Assembly: GCA_013397455.1 (NCBI GenBank)
Contig: VYZB01000035.1
Span: 325,131 to 389,130, forward strand
Direction of reading: 5' to 3'
DNA from: Crotophaga sulcirostris
Lineage: Eukaryota; Chordata; Aves; Cuculiformes; Crotophagidae
Length of the DNA: 64,000 bases
This document shows positions 11,157-22,662 of this stretch, piece by piece (position 1 is the stretch's first letter; every line of letters starts with the position of its first letter). Both the position numbers and the translations under genes were made by a program. The notes under the pieces are model-generated. The model was not told the DNA's origin. It saw only the letters and a program-made list of their open reading frames with translations, and did no database searches.

Positions 11157-14100
11157 ATACTAGTTGTACTCTGTTTTCTAAACAGGAACCACACACTTAA
11201 GCTTCGAACTAGTGGTATATGATTCTACCATGTTTTATTGAACTTTTGAACTGATGAGAATACATTATTTAGAAAAAATGTAGTCAATAATTTATCACAA
11301 GTCATATGATATTAAAAGACAAATGTTGCAATAGTGCATCATAAAGCTTTGCTTTCCCAGGTTAAAGTGGGTGAAAATTGTATTTTATTAATATTTAAGA
11401 ACTGTTTTATAACTGGACAGACCAGGTTCTTATTGATAAAGTATAGCAATATCAATCATATGGGGTAAGAGTCCTCAATGTATCCTAGTTTGCAATATTA
11501 AAAGTATGGTATTTCAGTTCTGTGAGGCTTTAATACAACAGAGTGACCTTAAATCCTTTGAAAACTATGATAAAGCACAGATTTTATAGTTTTGCATAGT
11601 TTTATGGTTGCTAAAGATTAGTGAAGTGAAAATCAGAGAGGTTCTGCCTCATAAACGCATTCATTTGTATAGGCAAAAACACAGCCAAAGAGATCTCTTG
11701 GGGGTTTGTGATGTTTATGTTGTGTTAGTGGATGCCTCTGAATTTCCCAGAAGAGGGAAGGATTGTGACATGGAGTGGTATAGTTGCCATCCCTGGAACA
11801 AAGGAATAGGAAACTGACTACTGGATGCAAGGATTTACCTCCACAAGCTCCACATTTATCACACAAAAAAATTATTTCTGTCCTGTTGTATAGCAGCCCT
11901 GCAGATGTCCCTTTACATTTGCCTATAAAAATATTCAGACTCAAAATAAGCATTTTTCTCATACTGTACACTAGAGCAGCATGCTTCCTTAGCACAGTTT
12001 ACACAGAAGTTGATAATATCTTAGTAAATTTTCCCTTTCTCGTTTCTAAAGCACACTCTGAATTGTACGCAAAGGCTGGATGAAACACCCTGTTGGAAAT
12101 TAAAAGCACCCAGCAGCAGTTTCTTGCTTTGGAAGCAACATTCTTTGCCTGGACCAATTTTTTTCCAGTAGGAATTACCATTGATTGTATAAATGACTCT
12201 GAATGAGGCATACTTGCAGATACTGATAGTAACAACAGGCTCTGCTAATGCATTTTAGCACCAAATCCCAAAAAGCACCCCGGTGGGAGTTAAACAAAGG
12301 AATACAAAATTAGCTGAAGTGCCAAGCTGGTCACTTGTTAAAGGATCATTTACTTTCTTATCTGGCTGAGTTTCACCTACCCTCCTGTCACCACTAGACA
12401 TGTTTGCCCTCTTTCTCTTACCTCCACTCCCAGCTGAAATAAGAATTATACTGATGTGCTTAGAAGCAGAAATCACCATGTGCTGTAGTACTAGGGAAAG
12501 CATCTATGATGTTGTTAAAATATTTATACAGCTGGATTCACTGAGATGCAGCATCTCTTTTTAAGTTAACAAGATTCTGTCAACTGCTAGATATAAAAAA
12601 ATAAAAGACATGTTTAGAGCCAAACCCCCCTCGGACAATTTTCATGGTAATCTTATGAACCATGTAATTCACAACATCATATAAAACTCTATGCAGTACC
12701 ACAGCCAAATAACAGACCAGAATATGCATATAAATGTACACAGAATGCACATGTGCTATGCTAAAGTCTCTATGATTTGAAAGATTTTGCTTTAGTTCTA
12801 ACCCCGGGAAGAGAAAATACTTCCAAGAGAAAAAGAATATAATTTGGTCATTTTCAAGTCAACCTTTTAGTGCTCTGTATATACATTCTAGCTTGTAAGA
12901 TCAGGGAGAGCATTTTCCTCATAGTAACAGTCAGAGCTGGATTGCTTTTACAAGTCTTAGATAAAACTATTATGCCAGGAGTGTATCAAACATTAATATA
13001 CTGTGTTTATTCCAGTCAGCCATATTATTATTTTTGCACTGACAATAACTTCTGAAATTACTGATTTGAAATCGCTAATTTTTAGAAAACAGAAAAATTA
13101 TATATGCACAACCACAAGACCTTGCTGCTGTGCAATATATTGTTGGCATATTTCAGCACACATGGACAACCTGCTTACATAGAAACCTAGAAAACATGAG
13201 CAGTGAAGGCTAGCAAGCTGCAGGGTGAATCCAATCCTCTAATGATGTGTGCCTGTCTGTCAAACAGGTCCATATAAATATATCTCATGGTTTGGAAGAC
13301 TTAATTTTCTATGTGAGCACCTAGGAGGAGACTGCCTTTCTACATAGACCCTAGACAAGCCACTGTCCTGCACTCGTCCAAAGGCAGGCAGCATCCATGT
13401 CCTATTCCCTCTCTTCCCTCCCTAACTTAGTGTCTGAACATCACAGGCTGTGACCCTAGGAACACTTCAACCCCCAAGGCAGTTTCCTAAGAACCTCTCA
13501 AGATTAGTTTTTCATCGTTAACTCCGTTGGATAGTTTTGGCAATGAGTTCTGAACAGTGCTAGTGCCCACTGCTGCCTGAGATTTTCTTAGCAGGAAAGT
13601 TCACCTTTTCCACAGAAGGGATGAATAAGTGAGTGCTTAAGAAAATCAGGTTCCTGACAGTTCTACTGCAAACAGTGGTATGGCAAAAATGTCAGTTTTA
13701 TTTAAAAGCCATAAGGGGTCATTTGTGGAGTCAGTGCCCTGGAGCAGACCTGGCAGTTCCATGTCTAATTTGGACAAGTGGGTATCTGATCAGGGCTGAA
13801 ACTAAATTATAAGCAAACAAATAAAATTCTCAGCAACTGAAAAAATGGGTTTTGGCTGGCTTGACTGCAAAATAATGACAGAGTCAAGTCAGCTTTATGG
13901 ATTAATCTGCATCACTTGGTGAAGTAGGCTCATTTGAAAAATTCAAACAATACCTAAGGTAGAAAAAAAAAAAGGACATAGGCTACTCCTGTGAGATGAG
14001 AGAATATCTTGGATTGCATTCAAGCTGGAAAGAATTTGGAGGCACAAGAGATTAAGGAAAGTCTCAGTTAGATACTGCCTCTGAGGGTAAACCTGACCTA

Positions 14101-15969
14101 TGGATATAAAGTATTGCATTTGCAAATGGCTGGTAGTCTCCTGAGTGCAGTTTTGTTGTTGCCATTTTTAAAAATATAATGAACATCAAGAGAGGACTAA
14201 GAAAACAGTGATTAATAAAACATAGCAAGAAATATAGGAAACTCATTCTATTCAGTTTGTTTACGGAAAATAAAGACAATCTGGATAATGACCAGATAAT
14301 TTTGAGTAGATATTTTTTTTAATTTAGGTGAAAACAAAGTTGCAGTGAAAACGAATTATTCAAGTTTTAGGTAGATAAATTCAAAGTTCTGATTTATAAA
14401 ACAGAAGTAAATAACCTTCCTTAAAGAACTGGAGGAGCCCTCATGACTTGCAGCAGCTAAGCCAAGATTTTATACTATTTTGAATTCTGTACAAAATGCC
14501 ACAGGACAGTGTGTTTGTACTTTGTGAAACTGTCTGAAATTTTTGGTACTGTTCTACGGAAAATCATATATCACATTAACATACCACTCTGACTTTAAAA
14601 AACTACATTTCTGGTAATCTTGAGCTTTTTCTCCAAGGAGCTCAATGCTCTGCTACTTCCTGAAATCCTGGTGGTATTTAGAATTTCCTCCTTCCGCTTA
14701 TATTCTGTGGGCTACTGAATAAATCGGTAACCAAATTCCTCAGTAGAAGATTTGATTGTATGTACATTTATGAGGAGATTTTTCTATGGATGCGAGTGAC
14801 AACTTAGGATATACAGCTATTTTGAAATCTTACCTGAACCCCCAAATCATTGTTCATTCTGCATGTTGAGGTCTGGTCTGCAGCTGCCTGCATTCAGACA
14901 GGAAATAATTACATTTACATATGCAAACGAAATCATCTCCTCTAACCTAAGTCTTGGAATCAAGGTCATTGCATTAAACTGATTACTTTTATCAAATTAT
15001 CTTTAGGGAATAAAAGAAAAAAAAAAGATAGGGAGCAGACTTATCTGCTTATCTGGTCTTCCATAGACCTTCAATCAGTACTATATTTAGAAGCACAGAT
15101 CACAGAGTCTGAGTGCATTTTACATAGTTGGTTGTGGAGTCTAATTCTGGTTACTTCTATTATCTTTTGGGATGCTTTTTGTGAAATAAGTCATCACTTA
15201 TCACCAGCAATAGTACCACAATTATGCCTTTCAACAGGAAAGTCAGCAGGGTGATTTTTCTCATAGCCCAGAGTGAATAAAACTTTGACCTTTTTAGACA
15301 AAAATATTGACAAAAAAATGGATTTGAGGCAAGAATTTGGACCATAAAAGTCCAAAAAAAAAGTCCAAAGTCATAAAAGGGGAGACTTTTTGCCAGATTT
15401 TACTGTAACTTCAGGATCTGCAAGGAAAAAGAACAAAAGAAACTCACTTTTAAAATAATACACAGATTAAAAAGATTTGTATATTTCTTTTTATTAATAA
15501 AAAATAAGCAAGCTTACTTTGATATTCTTAAGCACAGAGACCCTTGACTTTGCATCCTTAACTAAGACATCGAGCACACCAGTGGTCTCAGACATGTGAC
15601 ATTTTAACTTGTGTTCATTTGATAAAAGTATCAGACTTCAAAAATGTATTTCTTCAGAAATATTAGTAAATGATTTAATGTTAATGAAATGTTACAGTTT
15701 TCATTTTATCTATATAAAGTTACAACATCCTCTCATGCTGTCCTTTATGCACTAGAGTTTCAGAACTGAAAGCCACCCATACATTAAGCAGTCTGGCTCA
15801 CAGCAAGGTATCCAACTTGACATTTTGAAGAGCATAGATATTTCTAGCCCCTGTTTTTTCAACTTAATGCATGATAATTATGCATTTTGAAGCATTTTTA
15901 ATCTAATTTATTGCTCTTCTTCTAAGTAGTATTGCTCTTGAGTTTCATAGAGCCTATATTTCATGGGCA
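11157..15969. other. Unique-looking AT-rich non-coding DNA
   Basis: No gene or transposon recognised. The longest open frame is 120 codons on the minus strand (11633-11995). It shows no domain, and an overlapping plus-strand frame (11784-12083) is of similar quality, as expected for chance frames. A-runs and AT-rich patches occur, for example around 13955-13975 and 15480-15510. Confidence 0.5.
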
Positions 15970-16820
15970 GGACTGCCAATCTGCTTGAGGGTAGGAAGGC
16001 TCTGCAGAGGGATCTGGACAGGCAGGATCAATAGGTGAAGGTAAACTTTACAAGGTTTAGCAAGGCCAAATGCTGGGTCACAACAACCCCATGAAATGCT
16101 ACAAGTCTAGGGAAGAGTGGCTGGAAAGCTAACCCATGGGGAAGGACTTCAGAGTGCTGGTCAAAAGCCGGTTGAACATGAGCCAGCAGTGTGCCCAGGA
16201 GTCCAAGAACACCAACAGCACCCTGGCTTGTATTCGAAATGGTGTGGCCAGGAGGGAAGAGATCATTCCCCTGTACTCAGCACTGGTGAGGCCGCACTTC
16301 GAATACTGTGTTCAGTTTTGAGCCCCTCACTACAAGAAGACCATTGAGGCGCTGGAGCTTGTCCAGAGAAGGGTAACAAAGCTGCTGAAGAGGCTGGAAC
16401 ACAAATCTTATGAGGAGTGACTGAGGGAACCAGGGTTGTTTGGTGTGCAGAAAAGGAGACTGAGGGGAGACGTTATTGCTCTTTACAGTTATCTGAAAGG
16501 AGGTTGTAGTGAGGTGGGTGTTGGTCTGTTCTCCCAAGTAACAAACAATTAGATGAGAGGAAATGGCCTCAAGTTGCACCAGGGGAGATTTAGGCTAGAT
16601 ATTAGGACAAATTACTTTGCAGAAGGATTGTCAAGCATTGGAACAGGCTGCCCAGGGAAGTGCTGGAGCCACTATCCCCGGAGGTGTTCAAAAAAGTGTG
16701 TGGTTGTGGTACTTTGGGACAAGGTTCAGTAGGCACAGTGTTGTTGGTCTGACAGTTGGACTTCATGATCTTAGAGGACTTCTTAAACCTTTATGAGTCT
16801 ATGGTTCTATGTTTCTATGA
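15970..16820 (+). mobile_element. CR1 LINE 3' end, reverse transcriptase C-terminus plus 3' tail
   Basis: Plus-strand CR1 of about 850 bp. It opens in the RT thumb-proximal region (caatctgcttgagggtagga). It then encodes [11 protein letters not shown] and [14 protein letters not shown] at about 16160-16320, the characteristic CR1 C-terminal blocks. It continues through a shared segment near 16500-16600 (ggtctgttctcccaagtaac, gttgcaccaggggagattta) also present in the copy at 21500-22014. It ends in a native CR1 3' tail of ttctatg-type units at about 16790-16820 (atggttctatgtttctatga). The reading frame is broken by a stop after EYCVQF at about 16321. The copy is 5'-truncated in the usual CR1 way, so it is a dead insertion with an intact 3' end. 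Confidence 0.95.
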
Positions 16821-19800
16821 CAAATATAATTAATAGTTTTTTCAAAGCAAGTCCTTTGTGTATACTCTGTTGCATCCAGTATTATTCCTCAGAATTTAAC
16901 ATAGATATATTTGGGGAGAAAAAAAAAGACCCCTCAAGCTCTTATTTATCTCTTACTCTATACATACAATAGGAACAGAAATATCTACTCTTCTGTTAAA
17001 ATTAGTATCATACTAATTTTCCAAAGATACCGTGTACTATAAGATATTCATACTATGTTCCTATGAACAATTCAAGCATGGGCTTCCTGTGCAATTTAGG
17101 CTGTGAACACTTCTGATTATCTCTCTTCATGGATAGTATAGGAGTTCTGTCTTCCTAATTTTAGGAACCTGAGCTAGTCCAAAATAGTCAGCAGAATTAA
17201 ACTCCATTTGAACTGGAGGTTCACAAAATAGCAATATATTTGGTTGTGTACTGTGACTATAGCTGCTCATTTTTTCCAGTCACACTCGTAGTGATTTTAT
17301 TAACAAAGGTTTCTACATGGAAGACTTTGTTCATTGGAATAGTCAAGGAAAGTGAACGAATTATGAATAGTAGAAAGAACAGATTTATGAAGTATTCACA
17401 GCTAGTGGAAGGCATCATGGCCTTTTATTAAAACCTTTTTTTGTCTTTATCACAAGAGGCATCAAAAACTGGATATTCATGTAAAATTCATTAACTAACG
17501 AGACATTTTTCCTGTTTATTATACACAGGTCATCCATTCTTGGAGCAGAAATAATACCATGTGATTTTGGTGATTAATCAAAGCACACAGAGTAAATAGG
17601 AAATAATCATACTGACCAGTTATGAATAAATTCTGCAGGAGGTTAAAAGCTGTGCATATAAACTACTACAAATAAACAAACACAAATATTTAATTAACAG
17701 TTTTCTCAGGGATAATTTGCAGAATGACAGTATTCATCAGAAAAAGTTACTCTCCACAGTCAGTAAAAGCAATAAATGTTCACTTTTTAACGTTCTGTCA
17801 TAGTGCTCAGATATAAAAATAGGTTCATATACTCAGCCCTCAATGAAGCTGGGAAACTTTTGGTTTATATTGATGGTTAAGAAGGGAGGTTGGGTTGTTC
17901 CACTGTTTAGATTATAGTCTTAGACATCAAAAAACAATGTGTGAAGTGCAGAATACAAAAAGGATGGAATATAAAAAGATCAAATACAAAACAAGTTGCT
18001 GCATGGGCAGAGTAACTCATAAGACATGATTTCCTATGATTTTTCATTGTTTATGGTCATTACTGCTGTGGCTGCCGTCTACCCAACCAACTTATTTTTC
18101 TGCAATGCTCTCCTTTTCCCCTTCAGTGGCCTCCAAGAATAATCCTCAGGTCTTCCCCAAATCATCCCTATGCTTACTTCTCATCTGTGGTAATACCTCA
18201 GTTTGCCAACCAAAAAACTAAACAAAACCACTTACACAAAGCTTACCACTCTGTCATCCTGTTTGCTACCTACCTGATTGGGCAAGAAATGCCAGTTGTG
18301 CTGAATTGCAAGCTATGTTTGCCTGGTCCAGGTACATACCATGCCCAGTGAGCCACCAAGCCAACCCACAGAAAAAACTGTAGAAAAATTTTAAGCCTCA
18401 GTGGATGTAGTAACATATTGTATCTTCTCTTGTTTGTTTCCTCTCTTCATGAAATTTCTATGATTTTAATATCTAGATGTCTCTTTAAGATTTGCTTAAA
18501 ATTTACTAGCAGGCTCAAAATTACATAGAAGAAGGAAAGAAGGAGTTATACAGAAAGGGAGAAAAATATCAAACAGATAGTATGATGCTGCAAGGTTTTA
18601 ATTTTTTTCCTTCGAAAAATAATCTAAAGAATTTCCTGTAAGACATAGTTAAGTACAGAGTTTTAAATATTTATTTACTGGATAATTAATACAGGACATA
18701 TGGGATTCAGGATGCACATGCAGTTTATGTGAAACACTAGCTGCAATTTTAAATAATAGTTTTCAAATGACAGATGATGTTGTGTGGCAGGTCTCAGCAG
18801 GCAGGTGGTTAGTACGAAGTATGAAAAGCCTGCAGAAACGTTAGTTCTAGTTGACTAAGAAACTCTCATTTAATGTTTGGACTGGTGGGAACTCAAAGCG
18901 GATGGCACATTTAGCTTTGGTGGTTTTTCACTACCTGGCAGCTATGAAGCCCAGGAGAGACATGAGCAGCCCTGGTTATTGAGAGCAAATGTGGACACAA
19001 TAGATCTGTCAGATTCTCCATCTCCCTGCTGAGACATCCTTTGACGCAGTCAGTGAGGTGCCTGCCTGTCTCTCCATTATAAATGTCTGGGCATTTCCTG
19101 AAGGGAAAAAAATACCAAAACTAAAACCAAAAAAAAACCACCCAGTGTTATTGGACGTGTAAGTAAACTTTTATGCCTCTTATAAGAAATCACTTTGACT
19201 GATGGAAATGCCTACCAGTGTTCACATATAGCATACAGAGAACAGGGAGAGTTCTTTGCACCTGTGATAGTATTCTCAAGTTTGTCCCTGCTAGAAGAAT
19301 AAAACTACAAAACAAAATAAGCTTCTCTTCTGTTCCCTCTAAAATACCCAAGAACTCCACTTCTTATGAATAATAAGTTAGCCAAATGCATTTTTATTAA
19401 TGACACTACTTCTTGGTGTAAGCTTCTTGCCTAGGAGTATCAGTCATCAACCAAGAACTTCTCTGCCAAGTACTGTACAAACACAGGACAAAAAGATATT
19501 CCCATGCAGAAACACTCACTATTTAAAGTATAATTTGAAAAAAATAACCAACTAAACAAAACAAAACAAAAAAAACCCAAAGGGAACATAATATCATGTA
19601 AATGTTAGAAGTGGGTAGAGTTAACATTATTTAGGATACTTTAACTCTGCAATTCCATGCTTTCACATTTTTCCCATGTATCACTTTGGTTTTGGTTAAC
19701 TAGTTGGTCTCGTCTAGGATTTAAAACTTCAGTATTCTTGTATTTATTTCCATTTGTTTCACAGATACGTATTAACAATCACAAATTTAACATAGATTTG

Positions 19801-21499
19801 GGAGATTGAAGTTGTCCAAAAATAGTATTTCCTTGTGGTTTGTGACTTGTAATTTTTATGCACTTCGAGCCAAGGACCATTTTCTCCTCAAACAGCAATC
19901 CTTAGTATCTTCCATGCAAAAATACTGCACAATTATGGGAGAACAGCATATCCAGGAATTAATTTTCTGCGCTCAGAGTTTAGTGTAAACTGTCTGGCTT
20001 CTCATATTGTCTTGAAAGTACAGAAGACCATTAACTTTCAGAGTGTGTTTATGTTGAACCACCTGCCTCCTTTACTCCTGCAAGGGCTACAGTAACACAG
20101 CTCTAATAAAGGTGGTGGACTGATTTTATCCACTCCAAATTTAGATTTCCACACTTGTGGCTTTGAAACTAGTTTCTCTCCAACATACAAGATGTTAATA
20201 GTTCTTTGTGTTGTCCAGTTTTTCCACGGAGTTGGATGAAAGGAAGCATGCATATCATACAGTATATTCCACTGTTGGTTCCCAGTGCAAGCAGTTCTAT
20301 TTGCTAATAACAAAATGCATTTATCTTCAGTGGTGTTTTAGAAAGCTCCACAACCTGCTGCGTATTCTAATGAAACCTGTAACACTACCAATTAGACACC
20401 TGCAGAAGAAGTGGGCTATGCAAATGCCTTGCCCCCCCCAAATACTATTTTCCCTCTCTCATTAAGCTTTTGAACTAAATTATATCACAGTTAATGGCTA
20501 CAGACTTTCCCCTCAAATTTCAGAGTTAATGGAGTTTAGCCAACTGTCTCCCACTGGTTTTAAGGAGTTGTGTGACTGCAAGTCTTTGGAAATGGATTTG
20601 CATTGCTTCCCACCTGCCTAACCTCGCCCTGCACCTGACAACCTTCCTTTCATTGCACACACACACAAACAGAAATGCACTCCATCTCTCCCTCCTCCCT
20701 CTCTGCATCACTGTGACAAAGTATTCCGGTGGCTTGGCAAACTGTAGATTATTGTTATGCTTTTCATCTCTGGAGGTCCAGGAGTTCAAATGTGACTAGA
20801 TACAAGTCATACTTTCTGTAAACAAATACTTGTTGGTTATATACTAAAGGTAGAGAATAAATAGCAGGTATTTCACTTATGAGGTTATATTTATGTCAAG
20901 GATTTCCAATGACATCATACGCCATGACAGAAAAGCAAACATGATTTATGAAGTTGCCACAAGTCCCAAGACAGAATTTTATCTTGGTAATTCACACTTA
21001 CCAGTTTATTTCATGTGAATCTCCGGACCTGTTCTAAGCCCTGCCTGGGTTACTGTATCTGTCTTGCTCTCACAAATGTTGCATTAACCTTTTATCTGCT
21101 CCTGCTGTTGCTGCCCCATATTCCAATTTGTCTGGCTTCTGCTCTACTTGCTTTCATCTCCTTCTCCAGGGTGTTCTCTGCTGCATGTCTTGGCACAGAC
21201 TGTAAGCATTACCCCATATCTTTTAATTACACATGCAAGCGTATTTCTGAAAGCAAGCTGTGCGTTCGTAAGTCAAAATTGGATTATGAGATGCCTAAAC
21301 AGTTTGTGCCCACAAGTGAGTATAAATATATGATCATCTCTGAAAATGTGGACAGCACAGATTTGATGGTAGGTTTTAGGTTCCTCTTTTGCAATATTGA
21401 CCATATCATTTAAAACATTTCTTCAAGAAAAATATCTCAAGAACGGGCAAACAGAAACTTAAAACTGATTTACAAAGGTAGAAGGACAGTAGTGATCAA
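16821..21499. other. Unique-looking AT-rich non-coding DNA
   Basis: No gene supported. An A-rich (acaaa)n tract lies at 19554-19575. The longest open frame, 132 codons at 21015-21413 plus, is treated as chance (see rejected list). No LTR or CR1 piece was recognised. Confidence 0.5.
19554..19575. repeat. (ACAAA)n simple repeat, degenerate
   Basis: Three acaaa-type units merge into an A8 run just before cccaaaggg. No transposon body precedes it, so it is not read here as a retroposon tail. Confidence 0.5.
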
Positions 21500-22014
21500 G
21501 TTCAGTTTTGGATCCCCCAGTCCAATATTGGACCCCTTACTAAAAGAAAGACATTGAGGTACTAAAGCATATGAAAAGAAGGGCAACAAGGCTGATGAAG
21601 GGTCAAGAGCACAAGTTTTACGAGCAGTGGCTGAGGGAACTGGGGATGTTTAGTCTGGAGATAGGAAGCTGAGGGGACACCTTATTTCTCTCTACAACTA
21701 CCTGTCAGGAGGTTGTAACAAGGTAGGTTTTGGTCTCTTCTCCCAAGTAACAAGCACTAGGACAAGAGGAACTGGCCTCAAGTTGCACCAGGAGAGTTTT
21801 AAACTAGATACTAGAAAATATTACTTCACTGAAAGGATTGTGAAGCATTGGAATAGGCTGCCCAGGGAAGTGGTTGAGTCACCATCCCTGGAGGTATTTA
21901 AAATACCTGTAGATGCAGCACTTAGAGACCTGGTTTAGTGGTGGTCTTAGCAGTGTTACATTTACAGTTGGATCTCAAAGGTCTTTTTCAACCTAAATGA
22001 TTCTGTGATTTTAC
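21500..22014 (+). mobile_element. CR1 LINE 3' end, same type as the copy at 15970-16820
   Basis: Plus-strand CR1 of about 515 bp. It begins at gttcagttttgg, which matches the part of the 16-kb copy just after EYCVQF. It runs through the same later landmarks: the segment tctcccaagtaacaagcact, then gttgcaccaggagag, then ggaataggctgcccaggga. It ends with the CR1 tail aaatgattctgtgatttta near 22000-22014. A short extra segment near 21512-21530 (atcccccagtccaatattgg) is absent from the 16-kb copy. No open frame survives. The copy is 5'-truncated and dead. Confidence 0.93.
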
Positions 22015-22444
22015 TGAACCTTGACCGACTGCCTCTTAAACAAGATCCTCTTCACATGTCAGTACCTGTAACATGCTACAGAAAAGCCACCAGTGCTCTG
22101 TAGAGAGAAAACATTCGTCTTTCCAAGTTGGACTTTCCCAACCGTGAACGTGAGGGTTACTTCATTTTTTTTCCATCTGTTATCATAAAAATTGAATATG
22201 CCTATGACTTATAATTTTTTATTGGAGAATTTCAGTGAGACTACTTGTAAGACATCCTTAGTTTGTGTAAATGGGCACACTATGTCATTCTTTCTTCATG
22301 CACATTGTTCTGTTCTAGTCAGAAAATAGAGGACAGACTGAATCTGGTAAGGAGTTTCACTTCCTACATGAAACTTTACGTTAAGTCATATCCATAAATT
22401 TAAGCCATTTTATCACACTTCCCTGACCCTAAAACAAGTAACGT
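22015..22444. other. Unique-looking spacer between CR1 and short LTR
   Basis: About 430 bp without recognisable gene or repeat. Confidence 0.45.
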
Positions 22445-22662
22445 TGTGGTTTAATCCTCGTGGGGATCTCAACCCTACCCAGTTGCTCCTATACTCCCCC
22501 CCGGGGGGGATGATGAGGTAGAGAATCAGAAGAGTAAAAGTGAGAAAACTCATGAGTTGAGATAAAAAAAATTTAATATGTAAAGAAAAGCTAAGCTTGC
22601 AAGCAAAGCAAAATAAGCAACATATGAAGAAAATTACCTCCATCCCACCCAACCCCAGTACA
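22445..22662 (-). mobile_element. Short solo LTR remnant of an avian endogenous retrovirus
   Basis: Read on the minus strand this 218-bp block starts TGTACTGG and ends CCACA, i.e. TG...CA ends. Its inner sequence follows the order of a common avian solo-LTR type as I remember it: an opening segment with aattttctt, then the stretch ttatctcaactcatgagtt, then a C/G-rich run and the terminal gattaaaccaca. LTRs of that type are normally several hundred bases long, so this copy appears to have lost most of its U3 and promoter region between about 22570 and 22620. Flanking bases are aacgt on the left and aatat on the right; three of five match, compatible with a decayed 5-bp target duplication but not proof. 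No internal retroviral sequence adjoins it. Family assignment is from memory and unverified. Confidence 0.55.
22495..22510. repeat. Perfect 16-bp palindrome, C7G7 core
   Basis: The sequence is t, seven c, seven g, a: a perfect self-complementary 16-mer in AT-rich surroundings. It sits inside the short LTR in its U5-like part. Such runs are prone to slippage and sequencing error. Confidence 0.8.

Noticed and set aside
11633..11995. 120-codon minus-strand frame
   Set aside because: No recognisable domain, and overlapping frames of similar length on the other strand (11608-11817, 11784-12083) suggest a chance low-stop patch.
21015..21413. 132-codon plus-strand frame with a hydrophobic stretch, longest non-repeat frame
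   Set aside because: No family motif, odd composition (runs of Leu, scattered Cys), a second shorter frame overlaps it (21148-21333), and no splice or promoter context. Expected by chance in 64 kb.
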